NCBI GenBank assembly: GCA_014529385.2
Contig: CM043960.1
Location: 74,059,410 to 74,123,409, forward strand
Reading direction: 5' to 3'
Length of the DNA stretch: 64,000 nt
Source: Adiantum capillus-veneris
Lineage: Eukaryota > Streptophyta > Polypodiopsida > Polypodiales > Pteridaceae
Positions 23,290 to 33,655 of this stretch are shown piece after piece; the first letter of the stretch is position 1; every line of letters starts with the position of its first letter. The notes under the pieces are model-generated. The model was not told where the DNA came from and did not search any database. It was given only the letters and a program-made list of their open reading frames with translations. The translations under genes were made by a program, and so were the position numbers.

Positions 23290-23735
23290 AATCTGGAGGA
23301 TCCATTCTGGTTGATAAAATTTTTGAGCCTATTAATGCCGCTTTGGAAGCCTACCAAGCAGGACTTAAAGCAGGCCAAAACATGGAAAATAAATGGAAAA
23401 ATTATCCATATCTAGACATGGAAGCAGCTAAGTTGGAAGCTTATCAAAACTTGGTAAGAATCACGCAAGAAATGCTCGAAAAACAAAAAACCAAGCTTGA
23501 AAGTATTGCAAAACGCGAAGAGCTTGTGGTAGAAGAAACGAATGCCAAATCCAATGTGGTGGCAGAACCCCACCTTGAAACAAATGAACCAGAGATTCTA
23601 GTGCCGGACAACAAAGATGCCTTAGACGAAATTCCATTCGTAGATGAAGACTGGCCAGGACACTTATGGGAAAAAGTAAGAGAGATCAATGATGGGAGCC
23701 TAACTCTAAAGTCAGCTCCTATAGAGGATGTCTAG
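23286..23735 (+). CDS. Family B gag-protease spacer ORF
   Basis: A 149-residue frame starting four bases before the gag stop (ATGA overlap). It is predicted to be mostly helical and acidic (LEAYQAGLKAGQNMENKWK, MLEKQKTKLESIAKREE). It has no recognised domain and probably represents a continuation of the polyprotein in a shifted frame. After its stop, degraded coding runs to the protease frame at 23943. Confidence 0.5.
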   Translation: MKSGGSILVDKIFEPINAALEAYQAGLKAGQNMENKWKNYPYLDMEAAKLEAYQNLVRITQEMLEKQKTKLESIAKREELVVEETNAKSNVVAEPHLETNEPEILVPDNKDALDEIPFVDEDWPGHLWEKVREINDGSLTLKSAPIEDV

Positions 23736-23942
23736 TTGGATAACCTACCTTCTGATATGAACATGGATTTACAATCCTTGTACGGGGATTGCGGATCGGA
23801 AGCTTCAGGAATGTCAAAACCATTGACATTAAAAACGTTACCTTCTTACTTGGGAGATAACGAAGTTGAATCCATCGTGTGCAAGACCACTCAAGTAAAA
23901 AGAGCTTAACAAACCCTTGAAGTAGACAACATTCATTCAATC

Positions 23943-24446
23943 ATGTCTACACCCATCCAGTGCACTCTTACTTTGGCAGAACTATTAAAACTCATACCAT
24001 ACTTGTGGAATGATTTACAGAAAACCCTAGAGAAGGCGGGGATAACGGGGTTAATCTCAAAGAATTTGGGAAAATTGAAAAATGAAATGGAAAACAAAGA
24101 GATTCGATCAGTTCCTATGAACAAGGTTGGAGAATATTATGAAGGGGAAGAAGAAAACACCACCCTCCCAGTGAAATATAATGACACTGAAACCATGGTG
24201 ATACTGTATAGTGGAGCTGGCATAGCCATAGCCACTAAAGCAGTATGGGAATCGTGGGGACATCAAGCCATCAAACAAACTCGAATGAAATTGCAGTTGG
24301 CTGACGGACACATTGAGAGACCATTGGGGCTGCTTGAAAAAGTGATAGTCAATTCTTGTGGAATTGAATATCAACACACTTTTGCCATAGTAGACTTTGG
24401 GAAAAAACTCAACTATAAAATTATATTAGGAAGACCTTTCATGTGA
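23943..24446 (+). pseudogene. Family B first protease (retropepsin, PR1)
   Basis: VILYSGAGIAIATKAVW carries the retropepsin active-site context with the catalytic Asp replaced by Tyr (DSGAG to YSGAG). MKLQLADGHIERPLG and the end motif NYKIILGRPFM complete the fold. It sits between gag and RT, as expected for the processing protease. The substitution should make this copy inactive. The lead-in GEYYEGEEENTT is shared with the family A remnant. Confidence 0.8.
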
Positions 24447-24488
24447 CATGTATAGCTTATCCAAGATTGGGGAAACAACTATCTGTAC

Positions 24489-24998
24489 TTGAAGCAAGTG
24501 GGATCTATAATAAGAGTCAATCTAAAAGATCACACTTATAGAGATGTCTTGAAAACACCCATCCAAGAGTTTGATACAGTCTCCTTGGCTGAAACTAAAC
24601 TCCCATCCTGGTTAAACAAAGACACTCCTATTTGGATGTGCGGAGCTTCCGAAAACGAAAGCTTAAGACGAGAAGAATGTATCCTAGAAAGGGATTGCAC
24701 TGACAAAGCCTACGTACCTGGACCCTTTCTAGAGCATTCTTTTGAGCCATTCGAGTGGACTCAAATTTTAGCAACAATGGATGTATGTGTGAATACGTCT
24801 ATGCCTACTCAATTTTGCAATGAGGATGGCTACGACATAATTCCCATCTTAAGGATTTCAATACTCAATATTGAAAACAAAGATGAGGAACCCAAGGACT
24901 TAATGAAATCTCAACAAGTCTTTTCAAACCTCTATTACGATGCAACTGATGAGTTAGACAGAAGATTCGGGGTCAGAAAAAGAGCATTCGAGAGCTAA
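24489..24998 (+). CDS. Family B protease-RT linker ORF
   Basis: A 169-residue frame separated from PR1 by a stop. No catalytic motif; it contains TPIWMCGASENESLRREEC and EPFEWTQILATMDV. It sits where family A has its linker (2720-3394). From 24999 to 25280 the sequence is degraded. Confidence 0.45.
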   Translation: MKQVGSIIRVNLKDHTYRDVLKTPIQEFDTVSLAETKLPSWLNKDTPIWMCGASENESLRREECILERDCTDKAYVPGPFLEHSFEPFEWTQILATMDVCVNTSMPTQFCNEDGYDIIPILRISILNIENKDEEPKDLMKSQQVFSNLYYDATDELDRRFGVRKRAFES

Positions 24999-25280
24999 GT
25001 TACTCTTAAAAGGAAGGGAGGAAATTTTTTTTGACTTTCCAAACCAGAAATCAATAAGACAAAAATGGTATAGATGAAAGAGAGACACCAAAATTGTGAA
25101 AACATGACCTATGTCATCAGTCTCCAGTAAAGCACAATTCCTAATGCAGATATATGCTAATGATTGTGTCAAGGACAGAATAACTAGTAGATATCCTTCA
25201 AACAAAAACTCAAAAATGTCTCAGACATTGAGAAAAACAAGGAAGGCTACTCAAAAAAATCACAGGATAAGAAACCACTC

Positions 25281-26532
25281 ATGACTAGAGTCCAGCGGAA
25301 AAAGAAATATCAAGAGTTGAAAAAAGCTCTAAAGGAGATATACACAACCGAACTGGAAAACATGGAAGAGGATGGTAAGGATGTAATGCATGTTTCATCC
25401 CATTACAAAAAGTATACTCTCCAAGATCGAAAAATCATAATTGAACAACTTGTTAGGGAACTACGGAAACAAGGCGAATCTTATGAATGGCCTAAAAATG
25501 CTAAAAGGGTAGACTTGGCTGAACTAGGAGAAGAGCCTAGACCTGCTTACATTGAGAATGACCCAACAGACAAAGAAGAAAAGCTTTTGGTGAGCTTGTT
25601 AAAGGAATACCGAGATATCTTTTCTTGGTCTTACAAGGATCTCAAGGGTGTTGATCCAAAAATCTGTCAACATACTATACCCATGAGAGATGACGCGAAA
25701 CCAAGTAGACAAAGACCATACACATATAATGAAACATTTTCCAGGAAGATCAAAGAAGAGATTGAAAAACTAAAGGAAGCCAAATTCATTTACAAAATTG
25801 AACACACAGATTGGGTGTCTCCAATTGTGGTAGTGCCCAAGAAGAATGGAAAATTACGAGTGTGTGTTAATCTCAAAAAGGAATGCATCCACCATTAGAG
25901 ACAACTTTTCTCTTCCGATAACTGAGAATGTATTAGAACGAGTTGCAGGAAAAGAAGCTTACAAATTCTTAGATAGCTTTTCGGGATACAATTAACTTTT
26001 GGTTGACCCAAAAGATAAGCATAAAACTGCTTTTGCAACAGAATGGAGTATATTTGGCTATTGGGTTATGCCATTTGGCTAACTAATGCTCTAGCCACAT
26101 TTCAAAGGTTGATGAGCCATGCTTTCAAAGAATATCTTAGGAAATTTCTAGAAGTATATATGGATGATCTTTGCGTACATTCATCAATCCCGGCTGATCA
26201 TTTTGAACACCTCAAAAAGATATTAGAAAAATATAGACTTTATAGGATTTGCTTAAATTGCTAAAAAGTACACATTCATGGGAAGATAAGGAAAAATTCT
26301 TGGATATATAGTGTCTAAAAATGGCATAGCTACTGATATTGAGAAGATTCATGTCATTGCTGATTTGCTTAGACCAACAACAGTCAAGGGGGTACAAGCC
26401 TTCATGCGACATGGTGGATATTACGGACGGTTCATCTACATGTACGCTATAATTGCAAAACCCATGTATAGCTTGATTACACACTTTGAATGGACCGAGT
26501 CATGTGAACACTCCTTCATGAAGCTTAAGTAA
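25281..26532 (+). pseudogene. Family B reverse transcriptase
   Basis: The 25281-25898 frame starts with MTRVQRKKKYQELKKALKE and holds the RT N-terminus (CQHTIPMRDDAKPSRQRPY, WVSPIVVVPKKNGKLRVCV). A +1 shift and stop near 25890-25995 interrupt LDSFSGYN. The next frame has GYAIWLTNALATFQRLM, the catalytic EVYMDDLCVHS (YMDD, about 26155-26170) and ILGYIVSKNGIATDIEK. Frame 26311-26532 gives the thumb region (FMRHGGYYGRFIY). The order and motifs are standard Ty3/gypsy RT. It is inactive because of several stops. Confidence 0.85.
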
Positions 26533-27023
26533 GCTCTCATCTTAGCTCCAATACTGAAAGCACCTGATTGGGATAAGGTATTCCACGTACATGTAGATGA
26601 TTCAAATTTTGCTATTGGTTGTATACTAGCTCAACCAGGAGACGAGAAAGTTGACTTTCCTATTTCTTATGCTAGCCGAAAATTGAACATGGCAGAAAAT
26701 AATTACACCACCACCGAAAGAGAAGATTAGGAATGATCTATGCCATTAAAAAGTATAGACATTACCTATTAGCCAACAAGTTTGTGTTCTTTGTGGACCA
26801 CCAAGCTTTGTTGTATTTGGTAAACAAGCCATGCAACACAGGGAGAATAGTGAGATGGTTCATCATTCTTCTCGAATTTGATTTCACTGTGGTTGTAAAA
26901 AAAGGCATTACACATCAACGAGCAGATTATTTGTCAAGGATTGTTTCAAGGGAATCACCTAAAGGGGTAGACGATGATCTACCAGATGCCTATTTGTTCT
27001 CCGTAGAAATGATACTCAGATAG
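26533..27023 (+). pseudogene. Family B RNase H
   Basis: HVHVDDSNFAIGCILAQ (first Asp), TTTERE (Glu), then the frame 26733-27023 with YLLANKFVFFVDHQALLYLV (Asp) and THQRADYLSRI. This is the RNase H always attached to Ty3 RT. RIVRWFIILLEFDF here carries AGA for Arg, where the minus-strand copy at 46763 has a TGA stop. One frame break lies near 26727. Confidence 0.8.
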
Positions 27024-28530
27024 TTGAAAAACATTGTGTCATTAATGACAATAGCGCAAGTGGATTCACAAATACCACTATCTATCACAATCAGATTAAT
27101 TGAGAAATTGGTTATGTATCAATTACTAGCTAGAAGGCTATACAAAATAAATCGGGACGGGATATTGCTCTTATGCATTAACCATGAAGAAAAAGAACAG
27201 TACCTAAGTCAAGCACATGTTACCATAGTAGGACTTCACTTTGCGTAAGACCAAACTATGCAACGAATCTTGAGACTTGGAGTATTTTGCCCGACTATGA
27301 GGAGAGATGTTCGATCCTTTGTAAAGGATTGCTCTCAATGTCAAAAACAAACACCCATACCTCACGTAACATTGTTTCAAATGTCACTTGTTCCTAAGTG
27401 GAGTAATTATCTGGTCACTTACTTATCGAGTCGAATATTTCCCGAGGATATGAGTAAACTCCGTCAAAGAGCAATTGAAACTGAAGCAAGAGACTATGCT
27501 CTAAGATCAACATTTGCGTCTTTGTGCAAATAAAAATGAGTATATTCCAATTATAGAACAAGAACATGCTGGATTAGCTGGAGGTCACTTTTCTAGTGAG
27601 ACCACCGCAAGAGAAATCTTGATGGGTAGGCATATGGTGGCCAACACTTTTTGCAGACGCCAAAGAATATGTTCAAAGATGTGATGTTTGTCAACGAACA
27701 AAAATGCCAACACGAGTAGATAGCATGCCCTTAAGACCAATGATGGGGGCTAGAGCTTTCGCAAAATGGGGTAAAGATTTTGTCAGACAAATACAACCAC
27801 CTGCTTATAGAACCCAAGCTCAATATATCATTGTAGCTACGGACTATTTGACCAAGTGGGCCGAGGCTAAAGCAACTCAAAAGAATGATGCCAGAACCAC
27901 TGCTGCATTCTTATATGAGTATGTATTATATGGATGCCAATAGAGATTGTCAATGATCGGGGAACTCATTTCCTCAATGAGGTAATAGAGTATTTTCTTA
28001 ATGAGTTTATGTTCATCCATAACAAATCAGCTCCCTATCACCCACAAGCAAACGAACAAGCTGAGCATATGAATAAAATTCTTAGCTCGGTGCTGACTAA
28101 AGTGGTTAGTTAAGGAAGGACAGACTGGGAAATGAATCTCCATGGTGCTCTATGGGCTTATCGAGTTTCATTCAAAACAGCTCTAAATGCTACACCCTTT
28201 ACCTTGTTTATGGTCATGATGCCATACTTCCAATAGAATTTCTATTGCCGAAATTAAGGGTAGCACAAAATCTTGAGTGGACTGGACATGAATTGTTAGA
28301 AAGACTCGAAGATTTGGAAAAGCTAGACGAGCAAAGGCTAACTGCTGTAGCTCATATCTATGCACAAAAGCGGAAACAAAAATAGTTTTTTGATTCCCAC
28401 TTAATCACAAAGATCTTCAAGAAAGGGGACTTAGCTCTAGTCTATTCCCTTAAGCAATACATTCCCAAGTTTAAGTAAAAGGGAAACGGACCATTTATCA
28501 TTGAAGATGTACCTCCAAGTGGAGCAGTAA
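27024..28530 (+). pseudogene. Family B integrase with two H2C2 modules
   Basis: The first H2C2 module spans 27216-27344: AHVTIVGLH (His-X6-His), then RDVRSFVKDCSQCQ (CX2C). A 73-residue spacer (VPKWSNYLVTYLSS) follows. The second module is at 27565-27694: EHAGLAGGHF (His-X6-His), then, after a one-base insertion, WWPTLFADAKEYVQRCDVCQ. The catalytic core follows with FAKWGKDFV, VATDYLTKWAEAKA, IVNDRGTHF and YHPQANEQAEHMN (D, D, E positions). The C-terminal part is ALWAYRVSF and YLVYGHDAILPIEF. Stops and shifts at 27246, 27533, 27943 and 28382 break it. The double zinc module is also present in the other B copy. Confidence 0.8.
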
Positions 28531-28532
28531 AA

Positions 28533-29102
28533 TTGTCCATCCTAGATGGTGAACCAATGGCTAATTGGATTAGTGGATGTCGTTTAAAGAAATACAATTT
28601 GCCACTAACCAATGAATTGCTAGAGAGAATTCATGCAACCAAACAAAGAAAGATCAAACGGCAGCAGGTTATTGATGAAGCCCAAGAGGAAGCTAGGCTT
28701 CGGGTACTCAAGTGGAAAGCTGATCTCAAGAATCAACAGATACCGATTCCCATCAACACTTTGGAAATAGATGATGGACAATGGGAAGATGGAATGGACC
28801 TATGCATCAAAGTACAACTCAACAATCATAGCACCAATGATTTGGTCGACACATGATCTAGAGTAAATGCAGTCAGTTATTCCACATACAAGAAGGCAAC
28901 AAGTCAAGAATTGACGACAGGAATAGCGACAATCAAAGGATGCAACAAGAACCCAACTCCAACATTGGGAGTAGTCAACTTGAACATGATAGTACATGGA
29001 TGTTCATGTCCTCATCAGTTTGTATGCTTACCAAATGAACACATGAATGAGAGGATGATTCTTGGAATTTCCTGGATGCGTACATACAAAGCAGTACCAT
29101 AG
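28533..29102 (+). pseudogene. Family B second retropepsin-like domain (PR2), fused after integrase
   Basis: The integrase C-terminus (NWISGCRLKKYNLP) continues without frame change into a helical linker and then a retropepsin pattern. NDLVDT-stop-SRVNAVSYSTYKK (active-site DTG with Gly codon replaced by TGA at 28854) is followed by PTLGVVNLNMIVHG, CPHQFVC and MILGISWMRTYKAVP (ILGxxW at 29058-29072). Only that one stop interrupts the frame from 28533 to 29102. The second B copy has the same domain in the same in-frame position. Known Ty3/gypsy elements have their protease before RT, and this element has that one as well. Confidence 0.75.
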
Positions 29103-29384
29103 TGGGATACGAATCAACTAAAGCTATCCCCTAAAGGAGGGAAACTCATTGTTCCAATTGCACCAAGCAAGGAGGAATGGAAAAGAAGCAATCAATAAAC
29201 CAATCCACAAAGTCAATCTTCTCCATCCCCTCGATAATTAAATGCTACATATAGTATGCAAGGAGTCAGGCAAATGTGGGTACCAAAAGCATAGCTTAAG
29301 GATAAATCGATTTAGATATGGGTGCCTAAATCTTCACTAAAAAAACAAAGGGAAGTTCCAAGGGTTAAAACACAGAGACGAGCA
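29103..29384 (+). pseudogene. Family B post-PR2 tail
   Basis: Broken frames with QMWVPKA (about 29272) and IWVPKSSLKKQREVPR (about 29318). The motif is shared with B' and with the minus-strand B copy. Role unknown; the region is basic. Confidence 0.5.
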
Positions 29385-29508
29385 TCTTCGCAAAATGGGG
29401 TAAAGATTTTGTCGGACAAATACAACCACCTGCTTATAGAACCCAAGCTCAATATATCATTGTAGCTACGGATTATGTGACCAAGTGGGCCGAGGCTAAT
29501 GCAACTCA
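29385..29508 (+). repeat. Displaced duplicate of an integrase segment
   Basis: About 124 bp almost identical to 27757-27882 (the FAKWGKDFV to TKWAEAKATQ coding stretch) sits 1.6 kb downstream, inserted in the post-PR2 tail. Differences are few (GTCGGACAA against GTCAGACAA, GATTATGTG against GACTATTTG). It is no longer in a useful frame. Template switching during reverse transcription would explain it. Confidence 0.9.
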
Positions 29509-29841
29509 ACCATGTAGCACCACGCCAACCAAATTACCAATGGCCAGAAAAAGCTCGACAACGGTCAAAAATGCTATCAACACCTCAAGCAATCAGCATG
29601 CTAAAGCATCCTGATGGTACAATAAAACGGAGAGCACACAAACTACAAGATTTTCTCTTTGGCAGACATCAGTAGCAAACCTCGACATCGGAAACCCTTG
29701 AGTTAATTACTCAAGAACCAGCTCTTGCACATCATATTGGTTTGAATTGCATTGATCTTCATATCATGGTAGAGTCAATCACGGCTATGCATAGACACGA
29801 TTGTTCAACCCATGCACAGAGTCGTCCCAGAGTACGCCATC
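29509..29841 (+). other. Degraded 3' end of family B pol region
   Basis: No open frame of note. CACGGCTATGCATAGACAC and CCCATGCACA near 29790-29820 recur in reverse orientation near 41110-41150, downstream of the second B pol. This region therefore belongs to the element. Confidence 0.5.
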
Positions 29842-29857
29842 TAGGAGGGGTGAAAGG
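29842..29857 (+). other. Polypurine tract (3' PPT or internal tract)
   Basis: AGGAGGGGTGAAAGGG follows CCATCT. The other B copy has AAGAAGGGGGGAG (minus strand, about 41060-41075) after a similar lead-in. It may mark the start of a 3' LTR, but the sequence after it does not resemble the LTR at 17781. It could instead be an internal tract. Confidence 0.5.
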
Positions 29858-32050
29858 GCACTAAGTACTAAGTAATTAACTAAGTACTAAATAATTAAGG
29901 ACAATGTTTGAAGAGTGAGGAAAAAGTTTGATGTTAGCGTGTGATTTTTTGTAAAATTATCTAATAATGTCCTTATAATTCATCATCAAGGGAAAAATCA
30001 CAGATAATATCTCCCCGATGAGTGTAAATAGTGTATATACTATCAGAAAATCATAAAAAATAGTCCTTTTTTGGATATTTTTTTTATCATTTTTGTTAAA
30101 ATGAGGCTTAAAAATAGAAAAATCCAACAAAAACAATAAATCTGTGTTTTTCAAGGGATTTTCTTAATTATTGGATTTTTACTTTTTTTTAAAAGAGCAT
30201 TTTGCTATTTTTTGACAGATAAAAAATTAATAATAAATAGCAGGGAAGCTCAGATGGAAAAATGGAAGACACAATGGTGATAAAAAAGACAAGGCAGACA
30301 AGCACAAAAATTTTCAATAAAATCAAAAGATGGAAGCGGGAAGCCTAAATTAGGCGACCAAGCCTACTTTTGCAAAATTCTTGCAGAATGAGCCACAAGA
30401 ATCCGATCAGGGAAATTTTTGAGTCTAACATAGATTTCACGGCCTGGTAGGACTAATGGTGGAATCTGTGAAAAATTGGTTCGGGAAGTCCGGGTATAGA
30501 TATCCAAGGTAGGCTAAAACCACCTCATTTCCACTTGGAGCCTTTGCAGAGAGAGATTTCGGCTTCTTTCGCACGACTTTTCCGAATCCCACAATTGACC
30601 ATTTTCAGCGCCGTCTCACATGAGACATGATGGGTAAGTTGTTTACTCGACAATGATCCATTTTGTACGGCTGGTAGCTAGTCTAAAGTCCTAGAAAAAA
30701 AACCTAGAAATCGAGCAGTGCACGAAGACCTACGACCTAAAATTGACCATAGCGGCCTGCCAGCTTGACCAAATCGGATGAGATTTGAATCATAGCATGC
30801 CCTAACATAATAGAACCTTTCTATACCATCAGATGACCATTCAGCTTGGGTCAAGGGTGTCCCCAGTAGAAAAGTTAGGTTTTTGGCAAATGCCAGAATT
30901 CCGACCTGAGTGCATAGATGGCTTGCTAATGAGGTCCATATACAATGTATATGATTGGTTTGGTGAAATCCATCAAGCAAAGCCCTCGAAAAGCAAAAAA
31001 CGGCTCGAAGGTTACAAAGCGTCAAATTCAACATGCGAGGTCAAACTGACTCCAAATGAGCCAGAATTGGACAGATTGCTTCATGACTATGTTGCGGACA
31101 AGTCCAAAGCCTCAAAGTTGATCGACCAACCCAACAACAGAGTAGTCACAAAAAATGGGGATTTCAGAGTCGACAGAGCACAAAGTGATGCCGGCATGAC
31201 CAAACTTGACCAAATTCAATTTATGACTAGTATTAGGTGTATGAAACATGTCTAGGTCAAAATTTGTAGGTTTTGCAAAGTTTTTGTCATTGTAGTAAAT
31301 AATCGCGATTATTTACTTTTGCATCATCTTTGCTTGGAAATTATCAAATCACCTCACCTACCATGTGTACACACCTATTACATGCCAAAAATCAAGTATG
31401 AGCCAAAATGACCACCCATTACTTGGAAAATTATTAAAAAACACAAAGAAGTCTCTGCAAACCAAAATTTGGGTTATGGACAACTTTTCTTGATCCAAAT
31501 CACTTCATATCTCATATACAAGGTCTATGCAATACCTAGAACCAGTTTGTACCAAAAAAGGTCAATTTTGGAAGAAAAGTTAATAATTGCGATTATTTAC
31601 TTTCTGGTCAAAATTGGGGAATTTGGATACTTTGTCATCATATATCCAAAGTACATGATGTGTTAAGCCCACTAGCCAATTTTGAATCAATTTGGAGTTT
31701 AAAATCTCAAATTTCCTTTATATCTACTGTTTCAGAGACCTAAAGCCAAAATTTGGTACCATTTTTACCCTAAGCATCCAAATGAGCCCATATTTCACTC
31801 AGAGCATGTATTTGGTATATACTTCAAGCCTATAAAGCAAAGTCTGCAAAAAGTTGAAAATTTTCTTTGGTTGTAAATTTAGGTATTGACCATGCAGTTT
31901 TGTTCCTTGCATGTTTTAATGCATCTTTGCTTGTTCAAAAATTGTTTTGAAGCAAATTGGACCAAATTGTCAGCATTTCAGTCTAAAAGGACATTTCAGA
32001 AAAATTCCAACAAATTGCTAACTTTGCATTCTATTCACTGAACAGGAGCC
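29858..32050 (+). repeat. 2.2 kb non-coding region with two leader-type palindromes
   Basis: Very AT-rich first half, then leader-like DNA with AGTAAATAATC-GC-GATTATTTACT at about 31294 and a mutated copy at about 31580 (287 bp apart, the same period as the family B leader). It precedes ORF3. It is either the 3' LTR plus leader of an adjacent related element or an internal region of one very large element. I found no PBS in it. Confidence 0.6.
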
Positions 32051-33290
32051 ATGCAAGAAGCAAAGGGGACCAAGAAGAAGCTAAACCAAAAAGAGAAACT
32101 ACAAGAACTGCCCGCGTATCAACTAGACCCTGAGTCAATCAAAGCGAAAAAGGCATCCTACCTTTCTAGAGAACTGCTGGAAGAGCACCACAATATGGTC
32201 TTCACTGGCAGGTTCAAGAGTGAAGAGGGGCATCAGGTGGAGTTGCAACTCCTGCCCAAGGAAGTCTATGATGTAGCTGCCAAGCCAGAGACAAAAGAGG
32301 CTAGCATCAGGTTGGGGCTCAGACATTTCTATGAACAAGAGCCTTGCGGAGTGGACTTTCAGAAAGCTTACGAGCTTCTATCCACCATCAAAGAAGACGG
32401 AACCTCACAGATATCAGACACTCAAGGGAACAAGGTCGAAGTAGTGATCGATCGCAAAAGAGATAGTGATAGAGGCACTCAGACTGCTCTGAAGGAATGA
32501 CCATGTGGGCAAGAGATAGAAAAACCGCAGGCACATTTACCAAAGAGACAGCCGTGGCTACATTCACCGATCTTATCCACAAACAGGTGGAAGAGCCAGC
32601 CCGTTTGTACCACCAACAATTCCATTTTCTGGCAAAAAGGCCACCAAGGTACACTACACTAAATCACGTCATGGCCACCACATTCACTCAGGTTCTCAAG
32701 TCGACCACATGACAACCAATGGACCACACACAATATGTCTCGACAACCTTGAAGGGCACCAAGAAGGAAGAAAAAATTACATACATGGGTGTGCCAGAGG
32801 TCTTGACTAGAATAGCATATCATGCCATCGGCATGGCTAACAACCTACCGCCTATTCCTGATCAAAACACATGGATATTGGCAGCGCAACCCTCTCCATG
32901 AGCTACAAGGTCAGGTAAAAAATCATATAAATCTGATGATGAGTCAGCTGATAGCTCGTAGGAACGGCATAGTTGTGAGAGCTCTGACAGCGAAGAAAAG
33001 AGAGCTCGGAGAGAAGAGATGAAAAGGAAAGTTGTGGCTGCACACCAAGAAGAGCGAGCTAAAAAAAAAGCGTGCATTGAAAGAGAGAAATGGGCGTACC
33101 AGCACAGTAGGTAAGCACAAGGGAAGGACCCAGAAAAGTGGATACCTGCAGGACTTAAAGGCCCTCGAACAAAACATCATACAAGAAAAGAAGCGGATGA
33201 TCCAACAGAGCATTTAGAAAGAATGTACCAAGAGGCTGAAGCTCTAAAGATGAACATTAGGACCAAAAACGACTCAAAAAGGGTTGTGTA
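32051..33290 (+). pseudogene. ORF3 (plus copy): unknown N-terminal domain plus coiled coil
   Basis: Frame 32051-32500 (149 residues) opens with a basic segment and holds VELQLLPKEVYDVAAKPE and EPCGVDFQKAYELLSTIKEDG. The latter aligns with QPWGTDYMRAHELMSSIQYDG of the minus-strand copy. Broken frames then give a Ser/acidic stretch and a highly charged helix (EEKRARREEMKRKVVAAHQ), again as in the other copy. The copy is cut off near 33290. No known domain recognised; it could be a gag-like or accessory structural protein. Confidence 0.6.
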
Positions 33291-33655
33291 AGGAATTGGT
33301 TAAATTACTAATTAGCAGAGCCGTTTATGGTCAAAACGGCTCCAAATTTGTCCGTTTTGGTCATTTAAAGCATATCTATGCAATCTAAAGCGTATCTAGA
33401 TACATATCTCTAAATATTCAAAAAGATATCGTTTTCTTCACATTCCTTTGTGGCTCACCTCAAAATTTGTTTTCATTTACTTCACTTGGCGGCAAATAGT
33501 TGTTTCCACTTTTGGATCACTTGATCTCTCTTTTTTCTCTCACCTTTCGCGAGCTTTCTCTCTTCTTCTCTCATGCACCTTGTTCTACTGCTACGTTATT
33601 TCCATTATACTTTCTGCTCCTTCATTACTTACAATGACTAATACATCTTCCACTA
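33291..33655. other. Non-coding, nothing recognised
   Basis: AT-rich DNA with TCTCT-rich stretches (33525-33575). It lies between the truncated ORF3 and the unknown coding remnant. Confidence 0.4.

Noticed and set aside
21751-29102. Family B as an integrated pararetrovirus
   Set aside because: It has LTRs, a PBS and a DDE integrase, and no movement protein. It is an LTR retrotransposon.
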